The position numbers were made by a program, and so were the translations under genes. From the NCBI GenBank assembly GCA_015068345.1, contig SVKS01000015.1, positions 1 to 32,605 of the forward strand: 32,605 nt of DNA. Direction: 5' to 3'. The notes below the pieces were generated by a model that made no database searches, was not told the DNA's origin, and worked only from the letters and a program-made list of their open reading frames with translations. Shown piece by piece: positions 18,779 to 26,855 of this stretch (position 1 is its first letter; every line of letters begins with the position of its first letter). This DNA comes from Oscillospiraceae bacterium. Lineage in GTDB: Bacteria; Bacillota; Clostridia; Oscillospirales; QAMX01.

Positions 18779-19330
18779 CGGGTTGCCCGGCCCGGGAAGA
18801 GAGTTCTTCTGCGGCAGAGGTTCCATGTATCGGTCACGTTTCGTAGAAAATCGACCGGGGAGGACAAAAATGTGACGACAGGAGCATTTAAGGGGGATTG
18901 CCGGCAGGGAGACGACAACCCCTCCGGGTTCGCGGATTTCCAATGGAAATCAACGCTCACCCACCTCCCCTTACACAGGGGAGGCAAATCCGCCGCACCT
19001 GCGGTGCGGACGGCGGGACGGGAAACCCGTCCCCTACGATGTGAAAACGTACCGGGTACGGCATAATGACCTGGTTTTGCGCTAGCAAAATTTTCGGGCC
19101 GGTGGGGCCCGAAAAAATGGTCATATGCGATCGATCCGCATTTGCGGAGCGATCAAGTAGGGGCCAATGCCCACATCGGCCTGCCCCGGGACGCCTGCGG
19201 ACCGGGGAATGGGTTTGTGCAAAATCGTACAAACCCTCTCAGTCTGCCCGAAGGGCAGACAGCATTTGTCCCCTGCGGGGACGCCCCCTGACATTGCTTA
19301 CGCAATGCCATCCCCCAAAGGGAGAGCCAA
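18779..19330. repeat. ~552-bp intergenic repeat, copy B (direct orientation to copy A)
   Basis: Same sequence as 14265-14815 apart from scattered substitutions and a different hairpin core at 19157-19220. Confidence 0.95.
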
Positions 19331-19359
19331 GGGGACGGCATAACGACCTGGTTTCGTGT

Positions 19360-19406
19360 GTAGGGGCTGATGCCCACATCGGCCCGGAAGGTACCGGAGT
19401 GCAGAC
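19360..19406. repeat. GTAGGGGC-frame module (partial copy)
   Basis: GTAGGGGCTGATGCCCACATCGGCCCGG, close to the core at 19157. Confidence 0.55.
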
Positions 19407-19492
19407 AGGTTGGTTTCGGACGCCCGGGGACGGGTATCCATACGAGAACCCTCTCCATCACCTTCGGCGACTCCCCCCTGTGGGGAGATATA

Positions 19493-20152
19493 TTATCGGT
19501 GCTTCTTGCGGCTTTTGTAATCCTGGTCAATGCGGGCACTCCAACCGGATTTCAAGGGTCGGCTTTCCCGGACACTGGACACCGCATCGGACACAGAGTC
19601 GTAAACCGCCTGGGTTCCCAAGGGGTCGGCATGGTAATTCACAGCCCGGTCTTCGTCGATTCCGAAGTGGGCGGCGGTTTCCACGGCGTCGATGTTGGCC
19701 CCGATAAAGAGGAATTCCCAGCCGGACTTGGCCTTTTTTTCCTGAATTTTGGCCCGGATCTCCTCTGCCGAATAACGGGTGGAGGCATTTTCCCTGCCGT
19801 CGGTGGTGATGACGAAAAGGGTGTTGGCGGGCACGTCCTCCGGACGGGCGTATTTGTGAATCAGTTCGATATGATGGATAGCGCCGCCAATGGCGTCGAT
19901 CAGGGCGGTAGAGCCTCCAACAAAGTAGTCGTTTCGGGTCATAGGCGGGACCAACTCCAGGGGGATCCGATCGTGCAAAACGGTGCTCTGGTGGTTGAAA
20001 AGAAGAGTGGAAACGTGGCAGACCCCTTCCTCCCGGCGCTGCTTTTCAAGCATGGCATTGAAGCCGCCGATGGTATCTTCCTCCAGCCCTGCCATGGAGC
20101 CGCTTTTGTCCAGAATGAAGACCAGTTCGGTGATGTTGTTTGTATGAAGCAT
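19493..20152 (-). CDS. von Willebrand factor type A domain protein
   Basis: MIDAS-like FILDKSGSM and ITTDGREN motifs. ATG 20152 with GGAGG 9 nt upstream. Confidence 0.85.
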   Translation of the reverse strand: MLHTNNITELVFILDKSGSMAGLEEDTIGGFNAMLEKQRREEGVCHVSTLLFNHQSTVLHDRIPLELVPPMTRNDYFVGGSTALIDAIGGAIHHIELIHKYARPEDVPANTLFVITTDGRENASTRYSAEEIRAKIQEKKAKSGWEFLFIGANIDAVETAAHFGIDEDRAVNYHADPLGTQAVYDSVSDAVSSVRESRPLKSGWSARIDQDYKSRKKHR

Positions 20153-20170
20153 GATGTTTTCCTCCGTCAT

Positions 20171-20209
20171 AAAAAATGTGGTTGTTGGGTTTTCAACCTG
20201 ACAACCACA
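20171..20209 (-). terminator. Rho-independent terminator between macro and vWA genes
   Basis: Minus strand TGTGGTTGT...ACAACCACA (9 bp) followed by TTTTTT. Confidence 0.75.
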
Positions 20210-20217
20210 GTATAGCA
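20209..20217 (-). promoter_or_regulatory. Extended -10 promoter element for vWA gene
   Basis: TGCTATACT on the minus strand, overlapping the 5' arm of the terminator; no convincing -35 at normal spacing. Confidence 0.4.
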
Positions 20218-20256
20218 CAAAGGAAAAGGGGAGGGGTCAATTGTCGATTGACCGGG

Positions 20257-21270
20257 TCAAAGTCGGGAAAATAGAGTCTCCTGGTCATACTGGAAAAGGA
20301 TGGAATCAATTTCCAGTACGTCGTAGATGCCGTTCTCCAAACAATAGCGAATGATCACGTCAAATAAGCTGCTTTCCGACAGGGTGAACCCCACCGAAGC
20401 CAAAAGCTTCTGGGTTTCCGGAAGTGTCAGTTCCAGGGCCAAGGCGAAGGAGATGACGGTCTTTCGATTGGGCTTGTAGTGCTTGTCATTCATGATCTTG
20501 TACCAGGTCTGCTTGCTGACGTTGGCTTTTTTGTAGCAGGCGACCTCGTCCATCCCCTTGGCATCCATCAGGCGGAGAAGCTTGACCGGAAAGCTCTCGT
20601 CCAGCTTGATGGCATCGGAAAGCCGGGCTTTGAAAGAAGGCTTCTTTTTGGGGGCAGACTGCATCATGGGCATGGCGTCGGGAGCGGGCATATTGTCCGT
20701 ATCCGCCATGGCATTTCGGGAAAAACGGGAGGAAAGATAAGGCTGGGCGTAATGGTCGTCGATGTAGGATTGGATATCTGCGAAGAGGGCCTCGCTGAGC
20801 CGATAGGCTTCCTTATCAAATACCACCAGGTAGACCATCATGTCATGCTGGAAGAGGAAGGTGCTGATGGTTTCCAGGGCAATTTTCAAAACCTGATCCT
20901 TGGGAAAGCCGAAGGAACCGGCGGAAATTAGGGGCAGGGCGATGCTTTGGCACCCATGATCCCGGGCAAGGTTGAGACAGGAAAGATAGCAGGAAGTCAG
21001 AAGACGGTCTTCCCCAGCTGTTCCGCCATGCCAGACGGGGCCGGCGGTGTGGATTACATAGCGGGCGGGCAGGGAAAAGCCCGAAGTCAGCACAGCTCCG
21101 CCGGTTTCCACGCCCCCCAGGGTGCGGCAGGCGGCAAGGAGTTCGGGGCCGGCTGCCATGTGGATGGCGGCGTCGGTACCGCCATCGGGAAAAAGCTTGG
21201 TGTTGGTGGGGTTGACAATGGCATCACAGGGGATTTTGGTGATGTCCTGACGAATGATCTCCAGCGGCAT
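20257..21270 (-). CDS. Macro domain protein with C-terminal HTH-like region
   Basis: N-terminal macro domain (IVNPTNTKLFPDGGTDAAIH, PLISAGSFGFP). C-terminal KANVSKQTWYKIMND HTH-like segment. ATG 21270 with GGAGG upstream; the ORF-track start runs into tRNA-Thr. Confidence 0.87.
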   Translation of the reverse strand: MPLEIIRQDITKIPCDAIVNPTNTKLFPDGGTDAAIHMAAGPELLAACRTLGGVETGGAVLTSGFSLPARYVIHTAGPVWHGGTAGEDRLLTSCYLSCLNLARDHGCQSIALPLISAGSFGFPKDQVLKIALETISTFLFQHDMMVYLVVFDKEAYRLSEALFADIQSYIDDHYAQPYLSSRFSRNAMADTDNMPAPDAMPMMQSAPKKKPSFKARLSDAIKLDESFPVKLLRLMDAKGMDEVACYKKANVSKQTWYKIMNDKHYKPNRKTVISFALALELTLPETQKLLASVGFTLSESSLFDVIIRYCLENGIYDVLEIDSILFQYDQETLFSRL

Positions 21271-21360
21271 GATGTCGCCTCCTTTTTGTTGATTTGTAAC
21301 ATTATAGCACAGAAAACAAAAAAAGACCACACTTGTCTTGCAACAAATGTGGTCTTGCCG

Positions 21361-21436
21361 TGGAGCTGTTAGGCAGATTCGAACTGCCGACCTCGTCATT
21401 ACCAATGACGTGCTCTGCCAACTGAGCTATAACAGC
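21361..21436 (-). tRNA. tRNA-Thr(GGT)
   Basis: Cloverleaf GCTGTTATAGCTCAGTTGGCAGAGCACGTCATTGGTAATGACG..., 7-bp acceptor stem, anticodon GGT, encoded CCA. Confidence 0.95.
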
Positions 21437-21438
21437 GC

Positions 21439-21515
21439 TGGCGACCCGGAAGGGGCTCGAACCCTCGGCCTCTAGCGTGACAGGCTAGCGCTCTAACCAG
21501 CTGAGCTACCGGGCC
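21439..21515 (-). tRNA. tRNA-Asp(GTC)
   Basis: GGCCCGGTAGCTCAGCTGGTTAGAGC...CTGTCAC anticodon loop (GTC), encoded CCA. Confidence 0.95.
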
Positions 21516-21591
21516 ATTTCCGACAGCTTTGTTATTATACCTTGAAAAGTTCGATTTGTCAACCCCTATTTTGAAAATTTTCAAAATATTT

Positions 21592-22245
21592 TTAACAGGA
21601 TATGGCCTGCAAATTTGCCGGGGCATGAAGCAGCCGGCGGGTAGCCCGATCGTTGTGGAGCCAATCGGAAAGATTGTCTTTGGCGATTACCACCGGCATC
21701 CGATCGTGGTATCGGCCCACCACTTCGTCGGCGGGGCGGGTCAGAATGACGAAGGCGGGGTATTCGGTGAAGCCATCGCAAAACAGGTTGAAAATACCCG
21801 CCATATAAAGCATAGTTTCTCCCCTTGGACGGAACAGATAACGGGTGCGGGAGGCGCCGTGATGGTCCCATTCATAAAAGCCGGTGGAGGGAACCACGAT
21901 TCTCCGTTCCGCCAGGCAGCGGCGGAACATGGGCAGGGTGTGGGCGGTTTCGCTTCTGGCGTTGAAAATCACACCTTGCTTGTCCCCCGGACGGGGAAAG
22001 CCCCAACGCATGGGAAGGGGGGTGTAGCCCCATCCCTCCAACCCGGGAAAGAGCACCGGAACGGTATCGGTGGGGCGAATCTCCCCCTTTTGGATGGGGG
22101 AAACCGCAAAGCTTGCCTGTCCGTCGGGGGTGAAGGAGCCCTGCACGGCGCTGTCATCGGGGGTGAAATTGGCTTCCACTTCCCGGATGATCCGGCGCAT
22201 TTCAATGATGGATTCTTCGTCAAACACGGTGTAACGGCCGCACAT
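21592..22245 (-). CDS. SOS response-associated peptidase (SRAP, YedK/HMCES family)
   Basis: Catalytic MCGRY N-terminus, NARSET and FYEWD motifs. Confidence 0.93.
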   Translation of the reverse strand: MCGRYTVFDEESIIEMRRIIREVEANFTPDDSAVQGSFTPDGQASFAVSPIQKGEIRPTDTVPVLFPGLEGWGYTPLPMRWGFPRPGDKQGVIFNARSETAHTLPMFRRCLAERRIVVPSTGFYEWDHHGASRTRYLFRPRGETMLYMAGIFNLFCDGFTEYPAFVILTRPADEVVGRYHDRMPVVIAKDNLSDWLHNDRATRRLLHAPANLQAISC

Positions 22246-22420
22246 AAAGGGATCTTCCTTTCTTTTGGGGATGGGGATAGTATATCACAAAAGCGAGGCG
22301 GGAACAATGAAAGTGCGAAAACTTCACAAAATATTCACATTCAAATCATACGTGCATCATATTGACATGGTAGGATAGAGGTAACAAAAGAGAAATCAGC
22401 AAAAAGAAAGGCGGGTTATC

Positions 22421-23674
22421 GTGAACGATCCCAATTTCAACTATAGTTACAATCAACAGCCTGAACAGAATCCCTATTATCCCCCTCCCACGCCTCCCAA
22501 AAAGAAGGGACTTTCCACCGGTGCCATCGTGGCCATTGTCCTGGCTGTGGCTCTGGGACTGACCATTCTGGGCGGTACCGCCCTGGTGGGTTTGGTGTAT
22601 TTGACCACCAACGGCTCCATTATGGAGGACGTGACCGATTTGCTCCCCGGAGGCAAGGAAGAGGTAACCCCTCCCCCCTCCACCGGAAGCGACCGGGAAC
22701 AGTTTGGCAACAACGAAGCTCCTGTGACCACCGACAGTTTGGATGGATTGATCATCGGCGGGGACGAAAACGCCATGACGGTGGCCCAGATTTACCAGAA
22801 GGTTGCCCCCTCGGTGGTGGGCATTGAAATCAGCTCCCAAATGGGAGGCGGCACCGGCAGCGGTGTTGTCATGACCACCGACGGTTATATCCTCACCAAC
22901 GCCCACGTGGTGGACGACGCCATGAATATCCAGGTCTACCTCTATGATGGTAGCGAATACGCCGCCACCCTGGTGGGTAGTGATGAAGCCACCGACATTG
23001 CGGTGATCAAGGTAGATGCGACCAATCTTCCTGCCGCCACCTTCGGTAATTCCGACACGTTGCAGATCGGCGAAGACGTGGTTGCCATTGGCAATCCCCT
23101 TGGGCTGGATCTTTCCTTCACCGTTACCCGGGGTATCGTTTCGGCTCTGAACCGCAATATTGCGGTGGGCGGCTACGCCATGACCCTGGTGCAGACCGAT
23201 GCTGCCATCAATCCCGGTAACTCCGGCGGTCCCCTGATCAACTGCTACGGGGAGGTCATCGGCATCACCTCTGCAAAAATCATGTCTGACTATTCTGCCT
23301 CCACCGTGGAAGGCATTGGCTTTGCTATTCCGGTGAATTCCGCCCTGGAAGTGGCGGAGGATCTGGCGGTGCACGGTCACGTCACCGGCCGCCCCTGGTT
23401 GGGTATTGTGATCCAAACGCAATATGGCCAGCAGGGCAGCCAGTTTGTCTACCAAGTGGTTGTCACCGAAGTGGAACCGGATTCTCCCGCCGCCGCCTGC
23501 GGCATGAAGGTTGGGGACATCATCCGCAAATTCGGTGGGGTAGAGGTTACCAACAATACCGAACTTTTGGCAGAACGGGATAATTATAGTCCCGGTGATA
23601 CGGTGGAAATCCTGGTAGACCGGGATGGTACCGAAGTAACGCTGAAAATGACCCTGGGCGAAGCAGGGTCGTGA
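22421..23674 (+). CDS. S1C family serine protease with PDZ domain (HtrA/DegP-like)
   Basis: Cytoplasmic Pro-rich N-terminus, one TM, TDGYILTNAHVV, DIAVIKVD and NPGNSGGPL triad motifs, C-terminal PDZ. GTG start. Confidence 0.93.
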   Translation: MNDPNFNYSYNQQPEQNPYYPPPTPPKKKGLSTGAIVAIVLAVALGLTILGGTALVGLVYLTTNGSIMEDVTDLLPGGKEEVTPPPSTGSDREQFGNNEAPVTTDSLDGLIIGGDENAMTVAQIYQKVAPSVVGIEISSQMGGGTGSGVVMTTDGYILTNAHVVDDAMNIQVYLYDGSEYAATLVGSDEATDIAVIKVDATNLPAATFGNSDTLQIGEDVVAIGNPLGLDLSFTVTRGIVSALNRNIAVGGYAMTLVQTDAAINPGNSGGPLINCYGEVIGITSAKIMSDYSASTVEGIGFAIPVNSALEVAEDLAVHGHVTGRPWLGIVIQTQYGQQGSQFVYQVVVTEVEPDSPAAACGMKVGDIIRKFGGVEVTNNTELLAERDNYSPGDTVEILVDRDGTEVTLKMTLGEAGS

Positions 23675-23712
23675 CCATAAAACTCCTCTCTCTTTCATTG
23701 AAATTCCTCCCG

Positions 23713-23745
23713 AAAACAGGGACGCCAAATCGGCGTCCCTGTTTT
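23713..23745. terminator. Bidirectional Rho-independent terminator
   Basis: AAAACAGGGACGCC AAATC GGCGTCCCTGTTTT. Confidence 0.85.
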
Positions 23746-23814
23746 CCTTTGTGTTCAAATCCCCTTCTTCGACATATACTGATAAAGAACGATGCCGGAA
23801 GGGAGAATGGAATC

Positions 23815-24099
23815 ATGGCAGACGAAAAGGAACGAGCAGCAAAGGCTTTGGAGGCCCTGATGGGACGGGATGCCCGGGGAAAGCTGATGAAGCTTCTGCC
23901 TCTGCTTGCGGGGGAGGACGGAAAACGGCTGATGGGACTGCTGTATCTTTCGGGGAGCAGTCCGGAAAAGCTGAAGAAGGCCATGGAAAAGGCGGCCGCC
24001 GGAGATGGGAGTGAAGCCCGGGAAATCATTTCGGCAATCTTCCAAAATCCGGAGGGAGAACGGATTCTGACAAAGCTTTTGGCAGTCTTGGAATCGTAG
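23815..24099 (+). CDS. Small protein of unknown function (94 aa)
   Basis: GGGAG ribosome-binding site, ATG 23815, helical charged sequence. Confidence 0.65.
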   Translation: MADEKERAAKALEALMGRDARGKLMKLLPLLAGEDGKRLMGLLYLSGSSPEKLKKAMEKAAAGDGSEAREIISAIFQNPEGERILTKLLAVLES

Positions 24100-24121
24100 A
24101 AGAAACGGGGGGAGGGTGTCT

Positions 24122-24418
24122 GTGGAGGAGCTTTTGCAGGGATTGTTTGGCAAGGAAGCTGGAGAAAAGGTGCAAGAGGGTGAAGGCTCCACCGACGGGG
24201 CGGGATTTGACCCCCGGATGATGATGGGGATGCTGGATCTTTTGGGGGCGATCACCGGGGAGGAGGATTCCGACCGGCTGATCGCCGCCCTGCGACCCTT
24301 TGTCAGCCGGGAGCGGGCGGGGAGCATTGACGAGACCCTGCGGGTGATGAAGCTGGTACGGGCCGCCCGGGCAGCCATGAAGCTTTGGGGTAGTTCCGGA
24401 GAGGGGGAGAAGGAATGA
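24122..24418 (+). CDS. Small protein of unknown function
   Basis: GTG 24122 sits correctly after GGGGGGAGG (the GTG at 24116 is too close). LRPFVSRERAGSIDETLRVMKLVRAARAA helical C-terminus. Confidence 0.65.
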   Translation: MEELLQGLFGKEAGEKVQEGEGSTDGAGFDPRMMMGMLDLLGAITGEEDSDRLIAALRPFVSRERAGSIDETLRVMKLVRAARAAMKLWGSSGEGEKE

Positions 24419-24627
24419 ACGGTTTGGGTAGTCTGAACCAGGAGGATCTGCTCCTTTTGGGTCTTCTGTGTCTTTTGCTGATGAACAAAAAGAAGGACAA
24501 TTGGGAGCTTTTGATCGGGCTGGGCTTCCTCTTCTATGCAGGACTTCGGGAACGGGGAATCCTACCGGGACCGACTGGTCGGGAGAAGAAGGATGATTGG
24601 TCGGAAAATGCAGGATTGGTGGAATAA
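24415..24627 (+). CDS. Small hydrophobic protein (70 aa)
   Basis: ATGA overlap with the upstream stop. LLLLGLLCLLLMNKKKDNWELLIGLGFLFYAGL. Confidence 0.65.
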   Translation: MNGLGSLNQEDLLLLGLLCLLLMNKKKDNWELLIGLGFLFYAGLRERGILPGPTGREKKDDWSENAGLVE

Positions 24628-24650
24628 AACTGCAAAAATTTGCAGGAGCG

Positions 24651-24679
24651 TTGACATTTTCTTTCAAATCTGCTATTAT
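24651..24679 (+). promoter_or_regulatory. Sigma-A promoter upstream of rpiR-like gene
   Basis: TTGACA (24651-24656), 17-bp spacer, TATTAT (24674-24679). Confidence 0.75.
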
Positions 24680-24764
24680 TATCCCAATCGGAACAAACGG
24701 GAACGCAGGAATCAAATCCGTGCGTTTCAAGGCGGGATGCTCCCGGCTGAAAGGAGAACGAAAG

Positions 24765-25622
24765 ATGGCAAAGGATCTTTTGAAATATCTTTCCGAGCAT
24801 TATGCGTCCTTTTCCAAGGGACACAAGGCAATTGCCGACTACATCATCCAGAACTACGACACAGCCGCCTTTATGACAGCGGTAAAGCTTGGCACGGCGG
24901 TGGGTATCAGCGAATCCACCGTGGTTCGTTTTGCCTACGAGGTGGGATACGACGGCTATCCCAAGCTGCAGAAGGCCCTGCAGGAAATGGTGCGCAATCA
25001 GCTCACCTCCACCCAGCGCATCGCCATCACCGACGAAACCGGCGGCGAAGCCATTTTGCACAAGGTGATGAATGCAGACGCCGAAAACATCCGGGGAACT
25101 CTGGCCGGGATCGACCGGGAAGTCTTCGAACGGTGTGTGGATGAAATTTTGAATGCCCGGAATATTTATATTCTGGGGGTTCGTTCCTCGGCGGCGCTGG
25201 CCTCCTTTCTGTCCTTCTACTTCAATTTGATGCTGCCCAACGTACGGCTGGTATCGGTAAATACCGTCAGCGAAGTTTACGAGCAGATCCTCCGGGCGGA
25301 GGAGGGGGACGTGATGATTGGTATTTCCTTCCCCCGCTACAGCAAGCGTACCGTCAAGGCCATGCAGTACGTGCGCAAACAGGGTGCCCGGGCTATCGCC
25401 ATCACCGACAGCCATACCTCCCCCCTGGCGGAAACCGCCGACCTGGCCCTTTTGGCCAAGAGCAACATGGTCTCCTTTGTGGACTCCCTGGTGGCGCCCA
25501 TGAGTATCATCAACGCCCTGATCGTGGCGGTGGGAATGCGCAAAAAGGACGACGTGTACCGCAGCTTTGAAAAGCTGGAACAAATCTGGGACGAATACGA
25601 AGTGTACGAAAAGAATGGATAA
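24765..25622 (+). CDS. MurR/RpiR family transcriptional regulator
   Basis: N-terminal HTH (VGISESTVVRFAYEVGYDGYPKLQKAL) and C-terminal SIS domain. AAGGAG before ATG 24765. Confidence 0.92.
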   Translation: MAKDLLKYLSEHYASFSKGHKAIADYIIQNYDTAAFMTAVKLGTAVGISESTVVRFAYEVGYDGYPKLQKALQEMVRNQLTSTQRIAITDETGGEAILHKVMNADAENIRGTLAGIDREVFERCVDEILNARNIYILGVRSSAALASFLSFYFNLMLPNVRLVSVNTVSEVYEQILRAEEGDVMIGISFPRYSKRTVKAMQYVRKQGARAIAITDSHTSPLAETADLALLAKSNMVSFVDSLVAPMSIINALIVAVGMRKKDDVYRSFEKLEQIWDEYEVYEKNG

Positions 25623-26844
25623 ATATTACGATATTGTGGTGGTGGGTGCCGGCCCTGCCGGTATGATGGCCGCCGGAGCCGCCCTGGAAATGGGAGCCAA
25701 GGTCCTGCTTTTGGACAAGCTGACCCTACCGGGAAAAAAGCTCCTGATCACCGGCAAGGGCCGGTGCAACGTCACCAACAACTGCGACATCCAGGGGGTT
25801 TTGGACAACGTGCCCCGGAATCCGCGGTTTTTATACAGTGCCCTCAACGCCTTCCCACCGGCACAGGTTATGGACTTTTTCGAAAAACGGGGAGTCCCTC
25901 TGAAAACCGAGCGGGGACAGCGGGTCTTTCCGGTTTCCGATAAGGCGGCGGACATTGCCGCCTGTTTGAAGGGGTATGCCGCCGGGGCAGATCACGCCAT
26001 CGGACGGGTCACCAGGATCTGCCATAACGGCGAAGGAATCACCGGGGTGGATACCACCCTGGGTCACGTCCGGACAAGCCGGGTAATTTTGGCCACCGGG
26101 GGTCTATCCTACCCTGCCACCGGCTCCACCGGCGACGGATACGCCATGGCAGAGGAGGCGGGTCATACCATCATACCCCCCAAGGCGTCTCTGGTACCCC
26201 TGAAAAGTGACGACGGCATTTGCCGGGCGGCCATGGGGGTCTCTCTTCGCAACGTGAAGGTGCGCTTTTTCGAAAACGGAAAGTGCGTGAATGAAGAGTT
26301 TGGGGAAATGCTCTTTACCCATTTTGGGGTGTCGGGGCCGGTGATCCTCAGCGGAAGCGCCCATTTTGAAAAGGACGATTCGGAAAAATGGATCACCATC
26401 GACCTGAAGCCTGCTCTGGACGAAAAAAAGTTGGATGCCAGACTTCTGCGGGAGTTTGAAGAAAACATCAACCGGGACGTGGGCAACATTGCCCGTCATC
26501 TCCTGCCCCAGTCCATGACCCGCCCCTTCCTGCGTCGGGTGGGCATCGCCCCCGACCGAAAGGCCAACTCCATCACACGCTTGGAGCGGGAGCGCATGAT
26601 TGCCGAATTCAAGGGTATGAAGCTGGGCATCACCGGTTTGCGGCCGGTGGAGGAAGCCATTGTCACCCGAGGCGGTGTCAACACCCGGGAGGTGGATCCC
26701 AAAACCATGGCCTCCAAAAAGCTTGCGGGGCTCTATTTTGCCGGTGAGATTCTGGACGTGGATGCCTACACCGGCGGGTACAACATACAAATTGCGCTGG
26801 CTACCGGCCGCGCCGCGGGACGCGGGGCGAGCCAGAGCCGGTAA
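25615..26844 (+). CDS. HI0933-like NAD(P)/FAD-dependent oxidoreductase
   Basis: VVVGAGPAGMMAA dinucleotide fold, GKGRCNVTN motif. ATG 25615 overlaps the rpiR-like 3' end. Confidence 0.9.
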   Translation: MDKYYDIVVVGAGPAGMMAAGAALEMGAKVLLLDKLTLPGKKLLITGKGRCNVTNNCDIQGVLDNVPRNPRFLYSALNAFPPAQVMDFFEKRGVPLKTERGQRVFPVSDKAADIAACLKGYAAGADHAIGRVTRICHNGEGITGVDTTLGHVRTSRVILATGGLSYPATGSTGDGYAMAEEAGHTIIPPKASLVPLKSDDGICRAAMGVSLRNVKVRFFENGKCVNEEFGEMLFTHFGVSGPVILSGSAHFEKDDSEKWITIDLKPALDEKKLDARLLREFEENINRDVGNIARHLLPQSMTRPFLRRVGIAPDRKANSITRLERERMIAEFKGMKLGITGLRPVEEAIVTRGGVNTREVDPKTMASKKLAGLYFAGEILDVDAYTGGYNIQIALATGRAAGRGASQSR

Positions 26845-26855
26845 GGAGGAAGACT

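Noticed and set aside
14103-19406. Possible CRISPR array in the palindrome-rich regions
   Set aside because: Repeats are not evenly spaced, spacers are not unique segments of uniform length, and no cas genes are present.
20153-20218. ORF-track N-terminal extension MLYCGCQVENPTTTFFMTEENI of the vWA protein
   Set aside because: Reads through the terminator hairpin; ATG 20152 has the proper RBS.
22346-23758. 470-aa minus-strand ORF opposite htrA
   Set aside because: Antisense shadow of a well-supported protease; no RBS or motifs, HGG-rich composition.
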